From Deltaproteobacteria bacterium (lineage in GTDB: Bacteria > Desulfobacterota > Syntrophia > Syntrophales > UBA5619): a stretch of 15,026 bases of DNA. The translations under genes and the position numbers were made by a program. The notes under the pieces are model-generated. The model was not told the origin of the DNA, searched no databases, and saw only the letters and a program-made list of their open reading frames with translations. Position 1 is the first letter of the stretch; each line of letters opens with the position of its first letter. Of the stretch, positions 1 through 7,448 are shown one piece after another. Where the stretch lies: positions 1 through 15,026 of the forward strand of contig JAPLJY010000168.1 of the NCBI GenBank assembly GCA_026388345.1, read 5' to 3'.

Positions 1-1064
1 AACGGTTGTTTCAATTTGCCCATAACCTGGTCGGACATCTCAAAGGGGGACTGGGCCATGTCGTGGTGGTCAGTGCGATGATCTTTGCGGGCATGACGGG
101 GGCGGCCGTCGCCGAGGCGGCGGCCATCGGAACGGTCGGGATGGAGGGAATGACCAAGAAGGGCTTCGATCGAAAATTCTGCGCCGCGATCATTGCCTCC
201 GCCTCAACCATCGGGCCGGTCATCCCTCCCAGCATCCCTCTGGTCATCTACGGCAGCATCACCGGCACGTCGGTGGGCCGGCTTTTTCTGGGCGGCTTTC
301 TGCCCGGCTTTCTGATGGGCCTCGTCCTGATGGTCATTGTTTACATCTATGCCAGGAAGAGGAACTACCCGAAAGAGAAGAGGGCCACCCTCATGGAGCT
401 TCTGAAAAGCGCCTGGGGGGCCTCGACCGCCATCCTGACGCCGGTCATCATCATCGGCGGGATGGTCTCCGGAATCTTCACGCCGACCGAGGCGTCGGTC
501 GTCGCCGCGGTCTATGCCCTGCTTTTGACCATGTTTATCTATGGTGAAGTCAAGGTAAAGGATCTTCCGAAAATCCTGCGGGACACAATTGAAGCTTCGG
601 TCCGTGTCCTGTTCATCATCGCCGCGGCCGGCATCTTCGGATGGCTCCTGATTCACCAGAGGGTTCCCGCTGCGGTCATTCATGGGCTCTTGTCCCTGAG
701 CGGCAATCCCTGGGTGGTCCTGCTGGTCATCAATATCATCCTGCTCATTCTCGGCTGTTTCATGGAAGGAATCGCCGTCATCCTTCTGACGGTCCCCATC
801 TTCATGCCAGTTGTAACCCAGCTTGGCATCGATCCCGTCCATTTCGGATTGATCGTCACCCTCAACTCGATGGTCGGCCTTCTGACCCCTCCGGTCGGCA
901 TGGTTTTGTACACCATGGCGAGCGTCGGTAAAATCCCCGTTATGGAACTGGCCTACGAACTTAGATGGCATATGGTGGCCCTGACCTTTGTATTGTTTCT
1001 GGTCACGTATGTGCCTATTATTACGACCTTCATACCCAATCTGCTGATGGGCGCCACACGATGA
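1..1064 (+). CDS. dctM: TRAP transporter large permease, DctM family (5' end outside window)
   Basis: This is the 12-TM-type membrane subunit of a TRAP (tripartite ATP-independent periplasmic) transporter, which imports organic acids using an ion gradient. About 352 residues are present against a usual length near 430, and the frame is open to the left edge, so roughly the first 75 residues are missing. The visible start has the DctM pattern of a membrane segment with GGLGHV, SAMIFAGMTGAAVAEAAAIG and the IGPVIPPSIPLVIYG motif. Further hydrophobic segments follow, then a C-terminal NSMVGLLTPPVGMVLY stretch also typical of the family. The stop is TGA at 1062-1064, and the small permease follows almost immediately, so the two are surely co-transcribed. 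The binding protein (DctP) is not in the window and would be expected upstream. The family is certain; the substrate is unknown. Confidence 0.93.
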   Translation, partial: RLFQFAHNLVGHLKGGLGHVVVVSAMIFAGMTGAAVAEAAAIGTVGMEGMTKKGFDRKFCAAIIASASTIGPVIPPSIPLVIYGSITGTSVGRLFLGGFLPGFLMGLVLMVIVYIYARKRNYPKEKRATLMELLKSAWGASTAILTPVIIIGGMVSGIFTPTEASVVAAVYALLLTMFIYGEVKVKDLPKILRDTIEASVRVLFIIAAAGIFGWLLIHQRVPAAVIHGLLSLSGNPWVVLLVINIILLILGCFMEGIAVILLTVPIFMPVVTQLGIDPVHFGLIVTLNSMVGLLTPPVGMVLYTMASVGKIPVMELAYELRWHMVALTFVLFLVTYVPIITTFIPNLLMGATR

Positions 1065-1077
1065 ACGGAGGATGGAA

Positions 1078-1572
1078 ATGAAACAGGATTTCTTCGGACA
1101 ATTGGATGGGATATTGGGAACCACTCTACGCTGGGGGAGCTCCTTGGCCATGGTGGTGTTATGGATCCTCATCACCGCCGCCGTCATTTTCAGAATCGTT
1201 CCGATCGTGTCCATGGGATTGTCGGTTGAGATCGTGGAATTGATGTTCGCCTGGATGATATTTCTTTGCTCGGCGGACCTGTGCCGTCAAAGGAAGCATT
1301 TTGTTGTGGATCTTATTCCCAACCTGCTTGCCGGAACCGGGGCGGGGCGCGTTCTGGGCGTCGTCCTGAATTTGCTTGCACTGGCCTTTCTCTTGGTCTT
1401 TACCTACCAGGGCATCTGGTTGTCGATCATGGCGACGGACCGTTCCCCCTACTTTGAATTGCCCAAATTCCTCTGGTATGGGTCCATAGCCGTTTCGGGG
1501 GTGATCATGACCGGTTATACGATTCGGGATGTGATCGTTTCCTTCCGGCAGCGATTGCCAACGCTGACATGA
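1078..1572 (+). CDS. dctQ: TRAP transporter small permease, DctQ family
   Basis: This is the four-helix small membrane subunit that partners DctM in TRAP transporters. About 164 residues contain four hydrophobic segments. The FAWMIFLCSADLCRQRKHF stretch between helices two and three matches the DctQ signature, in which a charged loop after helix two is followed by VD. I prefer the ATG at 1078 over the in-frame ATG at 1072. The Shine-Dalgarno GGAGG at 1067-1071 directly abuts 1072 but sits 6 bases from 1078. The gene begins 13 bases after the dctM stop, so they form one operon. The order M then Q is the reverse of the common Q-M order. The 30 bases to the convergent aldehyde oxidoreductase gene show no clear terminator hairpin. 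Confidence 0.9.
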   Translation: MKQDFFGQLDGILGTTLRWGSSLAMVVLWILITAAVIFRIVPIVSMGLSVEIVELMFAWMIFLCSADLCRQRKHFVVDLIPNLLAGTGAGRVLGVVLNLLALAFLLVFTYQGIWLSIMATDRSPYFELPKFLWYGSIAVSGVIMTGYTIRDVIVSFRQRLPTLT

Positions 1573-1602
1573 CGTTCCATAACAATTTTGCGTGAGCAGT
1601 CT

Positions 1603-3459
1603 TCATCCTCCCTGCAAGCCGAGTCTTGTCAGAAGCTCCCCTTTCGGGATCCCTTCCCTCGACCAGCCGCGAAGATCGTAATACTCATCCAGCATTTTGT
1701 CCAAATCCTCTTTCGTGATGGCCTCGCCGGCGCTGCCCCCCTCTTGCAGCCGCTCCGAAAAACGGGGCGGGAGGACATCTTGGGTCCTGTTGACGCCCTC
1801 TTTTACATTGAACAGACGGCTCAGATTGAAAATTCTCTCACCGACGGTGAGAAACTCATCCAGGGAGATATCCCACCCTGTGACATAACGCAGAGCGGAA
1901 ACGAGCACGTCCGGCTTCAGCGGTCTGGGGGGCGCCATGGGGAATTTGCAGACGGGCAGGACGTCCGCCATAACCCCCCAGAGGTCCTGTGTCTTTTTGA
2001 CCATGAGCGGCTTGCCCTGAAATTCCTTTCTGCCGAGCGGTTTCTCGAATCCCAGTTCGACGAGGGCATTTTCTCTCTCGAAGCATTCATCGTGCATCGA
2101 TGATTCATGGTCCGCACCTTTGGTCGAGGTCGCGTAGGAAAGTCCCACCCCTTTCTTGCCCCTGGGATCGTGCATCGGGATCTCAAGTCCTTTTACGTGC
2201 ATCGCCCAAGCCTGTGAACCCTTTCCAATCTTTTCGGAGGCCTTTCTTACTCCCTCGGCCAATGTCTCTCCGATCCCCTCCCGCAGGGCGATCATTCGGA
2301 TCAATTTCAGGATTCCCACGGGGTCCCCCCACTTCAAATCAAATCCGATCTCCTCTTCGGTCAGAACACCCTTTTCGACACATTCCATTGCATAGGCGAT
2401 TGTAACGCCCGTGGAGATGGTGTCCAATCCGTAGAGGTTGCACAGTTCGTTCGCCTTGGCGAGGACGAACGGATTGCCGAGCAGAAGCGTGGGGCCCAGT
2501 GCGGCAACGGATTCGAACTGGGGACCGCTGTAATCGGGGGATACCTGATAAGGCCCCTCCGCTTTGACGACCCTTCGGCATCCGATGGGGCATCCCGGAC
2601 AGCTCCTCTTTCCTGCGGAAACGGTCTTGAGCATGGCCTCGCCGTCGATCTCGGCGATCTTCTCAAAGGTGGTTTTTTGGAAGTTCTTCGTGGGGAGGAT
2701 CCCTTTGATGTTGCCCGGGGCGGTTACGTTCCAGGTTCCGTATTTCGAAAGCGCATCGCAGGTCCTGCCCTCTCGAATTTCCCGATAAACCTTCCGCATC
2801 AACGTTTTCATCCCCTCGGGATCCGCGATGGGCGTCTCTTTTCCCCCCTTTGTCATCGAAATGGCCTTGAGATTCTTCGACCCCATGACCGCCCCCATTC
2901 CCAACCGGCCTGCAAAAAATTGCATATCGCCGGAGATGCAGGCATATCTGACCAGACGTTCTCCCGCGGGCCCGATCGAGAGGACACTTGTCCCTTTTCC
3001 GATCCGCCGGGAAAGGGCGATTTGAACCTCTGCCGTTGTTTTTCCCCAGAGATCTGCGGCATCCTTAATCTTTGCGGTTCCGTCCGACAATTCGATATAA
3101 ACCGGGGTGTCGGGCTTTCCCTGGATGATGAGGGTGTCACATCCGCAAGACTTCAGGTTGCTTCCGAACGCCCCTCGAAGATCGGAATCGCCGAGCAGTC
3201 CTGTCAGGGGAGATTTGGTTACCAGCGACAGGCCGGCGCTGCCCATAAATTTGACCGCGGAAAGCGGACCGGAGGAGAGGATAAGCAGATTGTCCGCCGA
3301 GAGGGGGTCCACGTGTGGTGCCAGGCGATCGGCGAGCAAGCGGGTTCCGAATCCCACCCCTCCGATATACGCTCGTGCAAACGTCTCGTCGATCTTCTTG
3401 ATCGAGACGCTCTTTTGCGTAAGATCAATCACCCATATTTCCCCTTGGTATCCATACAT
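1603..3459 (-). CDS. aor: Tungsten-containing aldehyde:ferredoxin oxidoreductase (AOR family)
   Basis: This cytoplasmic enzyme family oxidises aldehydes to carboxylic acids with ferredoxin as acceptor, or reduces acids in reverse. It uses a tungsten bis-pyranopterin and one [4Fe4S] cluster. The 618-residue length is typical. The N-terminal pterin-binding domain shows a glycine-rich stretch around residues 85-115 and GRLGMGAVMGSKNLKAI at about 184-200. The cluster ligands are visible as C287-x2-C290-x3-C294 plus C504 in DVLPVC, close to the C288/C291/C295/C494 of the Pyrococcus furiosus enzyme. E316 and H451 correspond to the active-site Glu and His of that enzyme. MHDPRGKKGVGLSYATS (429-445) is also family-typical. 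The start ATG has a weak GAGG about 8 bases upstream. The gene lies downstream of tctA, separated by a fold-back repeat, and may be read from the tct promoter or its own. It could belong to a related subfamily with a different substrate, such as a benzoyl-CoA reductase-type or unknown paralogue, but all key residues are present. Confidence 0.95.
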   Translation of the reverse strand: MYGYQGEIWVIDLTQKSVSIKKIDETFARAYIGGVGFGTRLLADRLAPHVDPLSADNLLILSSGPLSAVKFMGSAGLSLVTKSPLTGLLGDSDLRGAFGSNLKSCGCDTLIIQGKPDTPVYIELSDGTAKIKDAADLWGKTTAEVQIALSRRIGKGTSVLSIGPAGERLVRYACISGDMQFFAGRLGMGAVMGSKNLKAISMTKGGKETPIADPEGMKTLMRKVYREIREGRTCDALSKYGTWNVTAPGNIKGILPTKNFQKTTFEKIAEIDGEAMLKTVSAGKRSCPGCPIGCRRVVKAEGPYQVSPDYSGPQFESVAALGPTLLLGNPFVLAKANELCNLYGLDTISTGVTIAYAMECVEKGVLTEEEIGFDLKWGDPVGILKLIRMIALREGIGETLAEGVRKASEKIGKGSQAWAMHVKGLEIPMHDPRGKKGVGLSYATSTKGADHESSMHDECFERENALVELGFEKPLGRKEFQGKPLMVKKTQDLWGVMADVLPVCKFPMAPPRPLKPDVLVSALRYVTGWDISLDEFLTVGERIFNLSRLFNVKEGVNRTQDVLPPRFSERLQEGGSAGEAITKEDLDKMLDEYYDLRGWSREGIPKGELLTRLGLQGG

Positions 3460-3473
3460 ATTGGATGACCTCT

Positions 3474-3600
3474 AACAGGCTGTTGAAAAACGCCCATCTG
3501 CTGCGTTTCCCTCATCCTGCGCCGTTCAACGTACAATCAAGTACGCCTCACGGCTCAGGATTTCGGGGGCCTTGCATCTGGCCATTTTTGAACAGCCTGT
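3474..3600. repeat. 127-bp fold-back repeat with ~22-bp terminal inverted repeats (MITE/REP-like)
   Basis: The ends pair as imperfect inverted repeats. ACAGGCTGTTGAAAAACGCC at 3475-3494 faces ACAGGCTGTTCAAAAATGGC read on the other strand from 3600. An inner pair (CATCCTGCGCCGTTCAACGTAC at 3512-3533, facing the segment around 3540-3561) extends the symmetry to a central AATCAA loop, so the whole element can fold as one long hairpin. It has no coding capacity. It sits between the tctA stop and the aor start, where it could act as a transcriptional attenuator, a mobile non-autonomous element, or both. From memory, similar sequences are scattered through deltaproteobacterial genomes. Its identity as a dispersed family is not testable from this window. 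Confidence 0.75.
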
Positions 3601-3604
3601 AAAC

Positions 3605-3624
3605 GAGCCTTATTCAACAGGCTC
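3605..3624. repeat. Short inverted repeat / partial end-copy of the neighbouring fold-back element
   Basis: GAGCCT and AGGCTC flank an 8-base loop (TATTCAAC) just after the tctA stop. The TTCAACAGGCT part resembles the terminus of the 127-bp element next to it, so this may be a leftover half-end from an earlier insertion. As RNA on the - strand it would form a 6-bp hairpin only 12 bases after the tctA stop. There is no U-run, so it is not a classic terminator. Confidence 0.4.
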
Positions 3625-3635
3625 CTAAACGTCTG

Positions 3636-5150
3636 CTAAAGCCCCAGCTTCGCCAGCTGTGCGGCCTCCTGTTTCAATGCCTGGTTCTGCCGTCGCACAG
3701 ACACAATGGTGGTGAAGAGTGCAAGGGCGAGGATGATGACGGTGATGGGCCGTGTGAAAAAGATCATGAAGTCCCCCTGGGACATGGACAGGGCACGGCG
3801 GAAATTCGATTCCATCATGCTGCCCAGGATCTGGGCGAGCACCATGGGCGCTACGGGATAATCGAAGCGGAGCATGATGTAGCCGATAAAGCCGAAGATC
3901 ACGCAGGTGATCAGATCGAAAAGCACGTTATTGATGGCGTAGGATCCCACCATACAGGTGACGAAGATCAGGGGCACCAGAAACTTGCGGTCGATGTTGA
4001 TCACCTTTGCAAAGAAACGGGCAAAGATCAGGCCGAGGATCACAAAGACGATGTTTGCCGAAATCATGCCGGCAAAGATCTGGTGGACGGTATCCGCATG
4101 GCTCTGGAACAGCATCGGCCCCGGCTGCAGGTTGTGGATGGTCAGCGCCCCCATCAAGACTGCCGTGCACGCGTCCCCCGGGATGCCCAGGGTGATCATG
4201 GGAAGGACGTCCCCCCCGGTACTAGCGTTTTCCCCGCACTGAGCGGCGGCCACGCCGGCCGGCTCGCCGGTGCCGAAGGTTTCGGGGTGCTTGGAGGCCC
4301 GCTTGGTTTCGGCGTAACTCAGGAAGGCGGAGGTGTCCGCGCCGATGGCCGGGGTGATGCCGACGATGAGTCCGATGGGGCAGGCCCGAAGGTAAGCGGG
4401 AATGCAACCCTTAAGATCCTGGAGCGTCGGCAGGATGTTTGTGATTTTGGCGCTGATCTTGGGCGCCGTGAGGATGACCTCCACCTGGTGGAAACCCTCG
4501 GATAGGGCGAAGAGGCCGATGAGCATCGGCACGAATGAGATTCCGCCGGACATCTCGGTCAGGCCGAAGGTGAAACGCTGGAATCCGCATATCGGGTCGA
4601 GGCCGATCATGGCGATGAGCAGTCCCATCAGGCCCGAGATGACCCCCTTCACCGGCGAGCGGCCGGACAGGGTGATGGTCACGGACAGGCCGAACGTGGC
4701 CAGTGCGAAGTACTCGGGGGCGGAGAAACGCAGCGCGAAGTTGGCGAGGATCGGTGCGAAGAAGGCCAGGCACAGCGCCGTGAAGGTCCCGCCGATGCCC
4801 GAGGAGATCGTGGCGATGCCGATGGCCTTGCCCGCCAGCCCTTTCTTTGCCATGGCGTATCCGTCGAAACAGGTTGCCGCCGCCGCCGGTGTTCCGGGGG
4901 TATTGATCAGAATCGAGGCGATGCCGCCCCCGTAGATGGCCCCCGTGTAGATCCCGAGGAGCATGGTGATCCCGGTGATGGGGGTCATGCCGAAGGTGAA
5001 GGGGATGAGGAGCGCGATCCCCATCGTGGCGGTAAGGCCGGGGATGGCCCCGATGATGATCCCGAAGAAAGAGCCGAGCACGAGCGCTATGAGGTTGTAT
5101 CCGCTCAGGACCGTACCGAAGCCCTGAAACAGCAGGTTGAGATCGATCAT
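3636..5150 (-). CDS. tctA: Tripartite tricarboxylate transporter large permease, TctA family
   Basis: This is the large membrane subunit of a TTT transporter, which takes up citrate-like or other carboxylates delivered by a periplasmic binding protein. The 504-residue length and motifs are typical. They include GAIPGLTATMG at about 34-44, NTPGTPAAAAT at 83-93, GITPAIGADTSAF at 264-276 and the second, repeat-related GIPGDACTAVLMGAL at 322-336. Around 10-12 hydrophobic segments are evident. The start at 5150 is supported by AAGGAG 6 bases upstream. It begins 33 bases after the tctB stop, so tctC-tctB-tctA form one operon. The substrate cannot be read from the sequence. The family assignment is secure. 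Confidence 0.95.
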   Translation of the reverse strand: MIDLNLLFQGFGTVLSGYNLIALVLGSFFGIIIGAIPGLTATMGIALLIPFTFGMTPITGITMLLGIYTGAIYGGGIASILINTPGTPAAAATCFDGYAMAKKGLAGKAIGIATISSGIGGTFTALCLAFFAPILANFALRFSAPEYFALATFGLSVTITLSGRSPVKGVISGLMGLLIAMIGLDPICGFQRFTFGLTEMSGGISFVPMLIGLFALSEGFHQVEVILTAPKISAKITNILPTLQDLKGCIPAYLRACPIGLIVGITPAIGADTSAFLSYAETKRASKHPETFGTGEPAGVAAAQCGENASTGGDVLPMITLGIPGDACTAVLMGALTIHNLQPGPMLFQSHADTVHQIFAGMISANIVFVILGLIFARFFAKVINIDRKFLVPLIFVTCMVGSYAINNVLFDLITCVIFGFIGYIMLRFDYPVAPMVLAQILGSMMESNFRRALSMSQGDFMIFFTRPITVIILALALFTTIVSVRRQNQALKQEAAQLAKLGL

Positions 5151-5183
5151 CCGTTACTCCTTAGTATATATTCGTTCAATCCT

Positions 5184-5645
5184 CTAATAGAACCAACCAT
5201 GCGGAAGCGGCACGTGGAGGGCTGTGCTGAAAAGGGTATAGGTTGCAATGGGAACCCCCACCGCGAAGAGGACCAGGCGCGACCACCGCCGCTCGCCCAA
5301 AACCAATGCGAAACCGAACAGGTAGGGGATGGTCGTGGTGATAAAACCCACGTAATCCACGGCGGCGGTGTAGGCGCCCGTCAGTACCACGATCCAGAGG
5401 ACCCTGGTGCGGTCCGCCCCCACGAGCCGGCTCGGGATCGTCAGCGATCGGCCCCGTAGCGCTTTGACCAACAGGAGGAATCCTGCGGCCAGCAGACAGA
5501 TGGCGTCTCCGCGGGGAACCCAGGCGGCATTCCCCGTACCGTCAATGACCGGCCATCGCGCGGACTCGTAAAAGACGTAGAGGCAGACGGGGATGACGAG
5601 GAGCGAAACGATAATGTCAATCTTCTTCAGGGAAATCTTCGGCAT
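5184..5645 (-). CDS. tctB: Tripartite tricarboxylate transporter small permease, TctB family
   Basis: This is the small four-helix membrane subunit of the TTT transporter. Its 153 residues contain hydrophobic segments near the N-terminus (IIVSLLVIPVCLYVF), around residues 48-62, in the middle (VLWIVVLTGAYTAAVDYVGF) and towards the C-terminus. The sequence is poorly conserved, as usual for TctB, so position between tctC and tctA and the helix pattern carry the call. The ATG at 5645 has GGAG 5 bases upstream. There are 77 bases between the tctC stop and this start and 33 bases to tctA. Confidence 0.88.
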   Translation of the reverse strand: MPKISLKKIDIIVSLLVIPVCLYVFYESARWPVIDGTGNAAWVPRGDAICLLAAGFLLLVKALRGRSLTIPSRLVGADRTRVLWIVVLTGAYTAAVDYVGFITTTIPYLFGFALVLGERRWSRLVLFAVGVPIATYTLFSTALHVPLPHGWFY

Positions 5646-5722
5646 GGCGACTCCAATCCCGGATGGGAACGGACGCCCCGGGCTTCGTAGCCGCAGGGCG
5701 CCCCTGTTCTCTTCCGTGTCGG

Positions 5723-6694
5723 TTACTTCTTCAGCAGGCCCACCAGGCCCAGGGTGGGTTCCAGGCTTTTTTCCATACCCGCGAGAAAATCCCCGAACTT
5801 GTCGTACTCCATGTAGGCCCGCGGCAGGGCCATCTTGTCCATCAGGGCGATGTACTCCGGATCCTGCACCGCCTTCCGGAAACCGTCGCGCAGGACCTTC
5901 AGGATCTCGGGAGGCGTGCCCTTGGCCGTGGCCAGACCACGCCAGTCGAAAATCATGTTATCCACGGGATATCCCGCCTCGCCAACGGTCGGCACATCCG
6001 GGAAGAAGGTGTTTCGTTCCGGGGCGGTGGCCGCCAGGATGCGGATCTGTTTTGTCTGATAGAACTGGAGCACCTCGTCCAGCCCGGTGGAGACGGCACC
6101 GATGTGTCCGCCGACCAGCGCGGTCCGGCTCGGTGCGGAACCGTCAAAGGAGACCGGGGCTACTTTCAAACCGTACTGACTGGCGAAGGCCGCCGCCGTC
6201 AATTGCCAGGGGCTGCCCGGGCCCGGGTTACCCACGGTCAGAGCGCCCGGATTGGCCTTGGCATACTCCACAAAATCCTTCAACGTCTGCATCTTGGAGT
6301 CGGCCTTTACGGAGAGTCCCGCGACGCTGCGGTTGAGCAGGGCGATGAGGTCGAAGTCGCGGAAGGTCAGATTGTTGAGACCGATGAGACGATATGTGCT
6401 GAGATTGAAGGTGATGAGGCACACCGTGTAGCCGTCGGGCTTCGCAGTGGCCACCGAGTTCATCCCGATGGAGGCGGTGCCGCCGACCCGATTCACGACA
6501 TTGATGTTCACCCCGAAGTACTTCTTGCCGTTCTTCACCAGGGTGCGGCCCAACGTGTCGGTCCCTCCCCCTGCCGCCCAGGGTACGACCAGGGTGATGT
6601 CACGCTCGGGAAATCCGGCCGCGGGGACAGTGCCGGGAACCATGAGTGCCCATGCAAGGACGCCAACCAGCAACAGACTAAACTTCTGCATCAT
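5723..6694 (-). CDS. tctC: TctC/Bug-family periplasmic solute-binding protein of a TTT transporter
   Basis: This secreted binding protein captures a carboxylate in the periplasm and hands it to TctAB. Of 323 residues, the first 25 or so form a signal peptide: a short basic start, a hydrophobic core LLLVGVLAWALMV, and a likely cut after PAA. The mature start has the family hallmark of an aromatic or hydrophobic residue, then PER, then ITLVVPWAAGGGTDTLGR. Later come GGTASIG, NPGALTVGNPGPGSPW and the C-terminal GLATAKGTPPEILKVL region, all typical of Bug proteins. Two ATGs lie in tandem at 6694 and 6691; a strong AGGAGG 5 bases before the first favours 6694. It is the first gene of the tctCBA set. 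Bug proteins bind varied mono-, di- and tricarboxylates and aromatic acids, so the ligand is open. Confidence 0.94.
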   Translation of the reverse strand: MMQKFSLLLVGVLAWALMVPGTVPAAGFPERDITLVVPWAAGGGTDTLGRTLVKNGKKYFGVNINVVNRVGGTASIGMNSVATAKPDGYTVCLITFNLSTYRLIGLNNLTFRDFDLIALLNRSVAGLSVKADSKMQTLKDFVEYAKANPGALTVGNPGPGSPWQLTAAAFASQYGLKVAPVSFDGSAPSRTALVGGHIGAVSTGLDEVLQFYQTKQIRILAATAPERNTFFPDVPTVGEAGYPVDNMIFDWRGLATAKGTPPEILKVLRDGFRKAVQDPEYIALMDKMALPRAYMEYDKFGDFLAGMEKSLEPTLGLVGLLKK

Positions 6695-6698
6695 AAAT

Positions 6699-6728
6699 CC
6701 CTCCTTTTTGTTTGCCGATCATTCGGCA
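6699..6728 (-). promoter_or_regulatory. Ribosome binding site and 5'-UTR hairpin of tctC
   Basis: On the - strand a perfect 6-bp inverted repeat TGCCGA-ATGA-TCGGCA (6728-6713) lies a few bases upstream of the strong Shine-Dalgarno AGGAGG (6705-6700). As RNA it would form a small stable hairpin next to the ribosome site. It might tune translation or mRNA stability, or be an operator half. Function is inferred only. Confidence 0.4.
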
Positions 6729-6802
6729 TGTGTCTGAAGTTTTGTTGTTTAGTTTACCCCCCTTCCACTTATTGTTGGAACGATCCATTCGTATGTTGAA
6801 GT

Positions 6803-6832
6803 ATATATAATGGGAGAAGACCTTACGGTCTT
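6803..6832 (-). promoter_or_regulatory. Candidate tct promoter/operator region
   Basis: On the - strand a TATATA-type -10 candidate (around 6803-6809) is preceded by the perfect inverted repeat AAGACC-GTAA-GGTCTT (6832-6817). The repeat covers the place of a -35 box, and no good TTGACA is present. That arrangement fits a promoter that depends on a regulator binding the repeat. On the + strand the same repeat is followed by TTTGCTTTTT, so a weak + strand terminator is the alternative, although no + strand gene ends nearby. This and the tctC leader are the only structure I see in the gene-free stretch 6695-7040. Confidence 0.35.
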
Positions 6833-7040
6833 TGCTTTTTAAGGATGTCGGCGATGTTTCACTATTTAAACTTGGTTTTCGGTATTACATCCACCTCTTT
6901 ATGTCAAGGTTTTTTTTCGAAACCTCGGTCATGCAAAGCGGCACAGAAATACAAATTTCATCCCGGTGAAATCGGATCAGGAGAACGTCCCCAAGGGTTT
7001 TCCGGAGGGAGGGTGTAAAAGGACTTTTATCGGGATCTGC

Positions 7041-7397
7041 TCAGTTGTGTTCCCGGGTCTTGCGGAATTCGATGTCGGGCCACTCTTCCATGATGAAACC
7101 GAGGCGCCATTCGCTTGTGGCGAGGTAGGTCAGGTGATTGTCTGCATCCCAGGCGAGGTTCGCCTGGTACTTCTTCTCGAATTCGGAGAGAGGATGCCGA
7201 CCGCGCCGAGGATGTAGTCGTTGCCGAAGAGCGGCCGGAAGACCTGGACGGCCCCCTCCTCGGAGAGCTGGGCAAGCCTTTTCCGGAGCTGCTTGATCTT
7301 GAGCGAATTCTTGATTCGGACGCGCCGGAAGTGCTCCGGGGCGAAGTTGGGGATCCCGGTGAACCGGAGAGGCCCCCCCTCGGTGAAGGTGTCGCCG
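7041..7397 (-). pseudogene. prfC: Broken 3' fragment of prfC (peptide chain release factor 3)
   Basis: This is a partial second copy of the end of the RF3 gene seen intact at 14465 onward, in the same orientation. Positions 7041-7191 match 14465-14615 with about 3 differences, and 7192-7397 match 14728-14933 with about 11. Overall identity is near 96%. Between the two blocks this copy lacks 112 bases (14616-14727 of the other copy). Since 112 is not a multiple of three, the frame is lost. The similarity starts exactly at the stop codon (TCA on the + strand at 7041-7043) and ends at 7397, so the N-terminal GTPase part is absent. No translation product is expected. High identity despite lack of function points to a recent duplication or transfer. 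Confidence 0.9.
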
Positions 7398-7410
7398 GTC
7401 TATGACGAAA

Positions 7411-7448
7411 CCGGAAAAGGTCTCCTCCAGGGAGGAGACCTTTTCCGG
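7411..7448. repeat. Perfect 38-bp palindrome (18-bp arms, 2-base centre)
   Basis: CCGGAAAAGGTCTCCTCC (7411-7428), then AG, then its exact reverse complement (7431-7448). It starts 14 bases after the prfC remnant loses similarity to the intact copy. There is no U-run on either side, so a standard intrinsic terminator is not supported. It could still halt transcription coming from the MatC-like permease on the - strand, whose stop is about 186 bases away. Other readings are a recombination or resolution site, or a fold-back scar made when the prfC fragment was formed. Confidence 0.85.

Noticed and set aside
204..1214. Long - strand open frame opposite dctM/dctQ
   Set aside because: Composition rich in Asp, His, Gln and Arg is typical of the antisense of membrane-protein genes; the + strand proteins are unmistakable.
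1573..1602. Bidirectional terminator between dctQ and the convergent aldehyde oxidoreductase gene
   Set aside because: Only 30 bases separate the genes, and I find no stem of useful length or U-tract there.
2677..3468. Long + strand open frame opposite the aldehyde oxidoreductase gene
   Set aside because: It is antisense to a clearly conserved enzyme, with Pro/Arg/Ser-rich shadow composition and no family resemblance.
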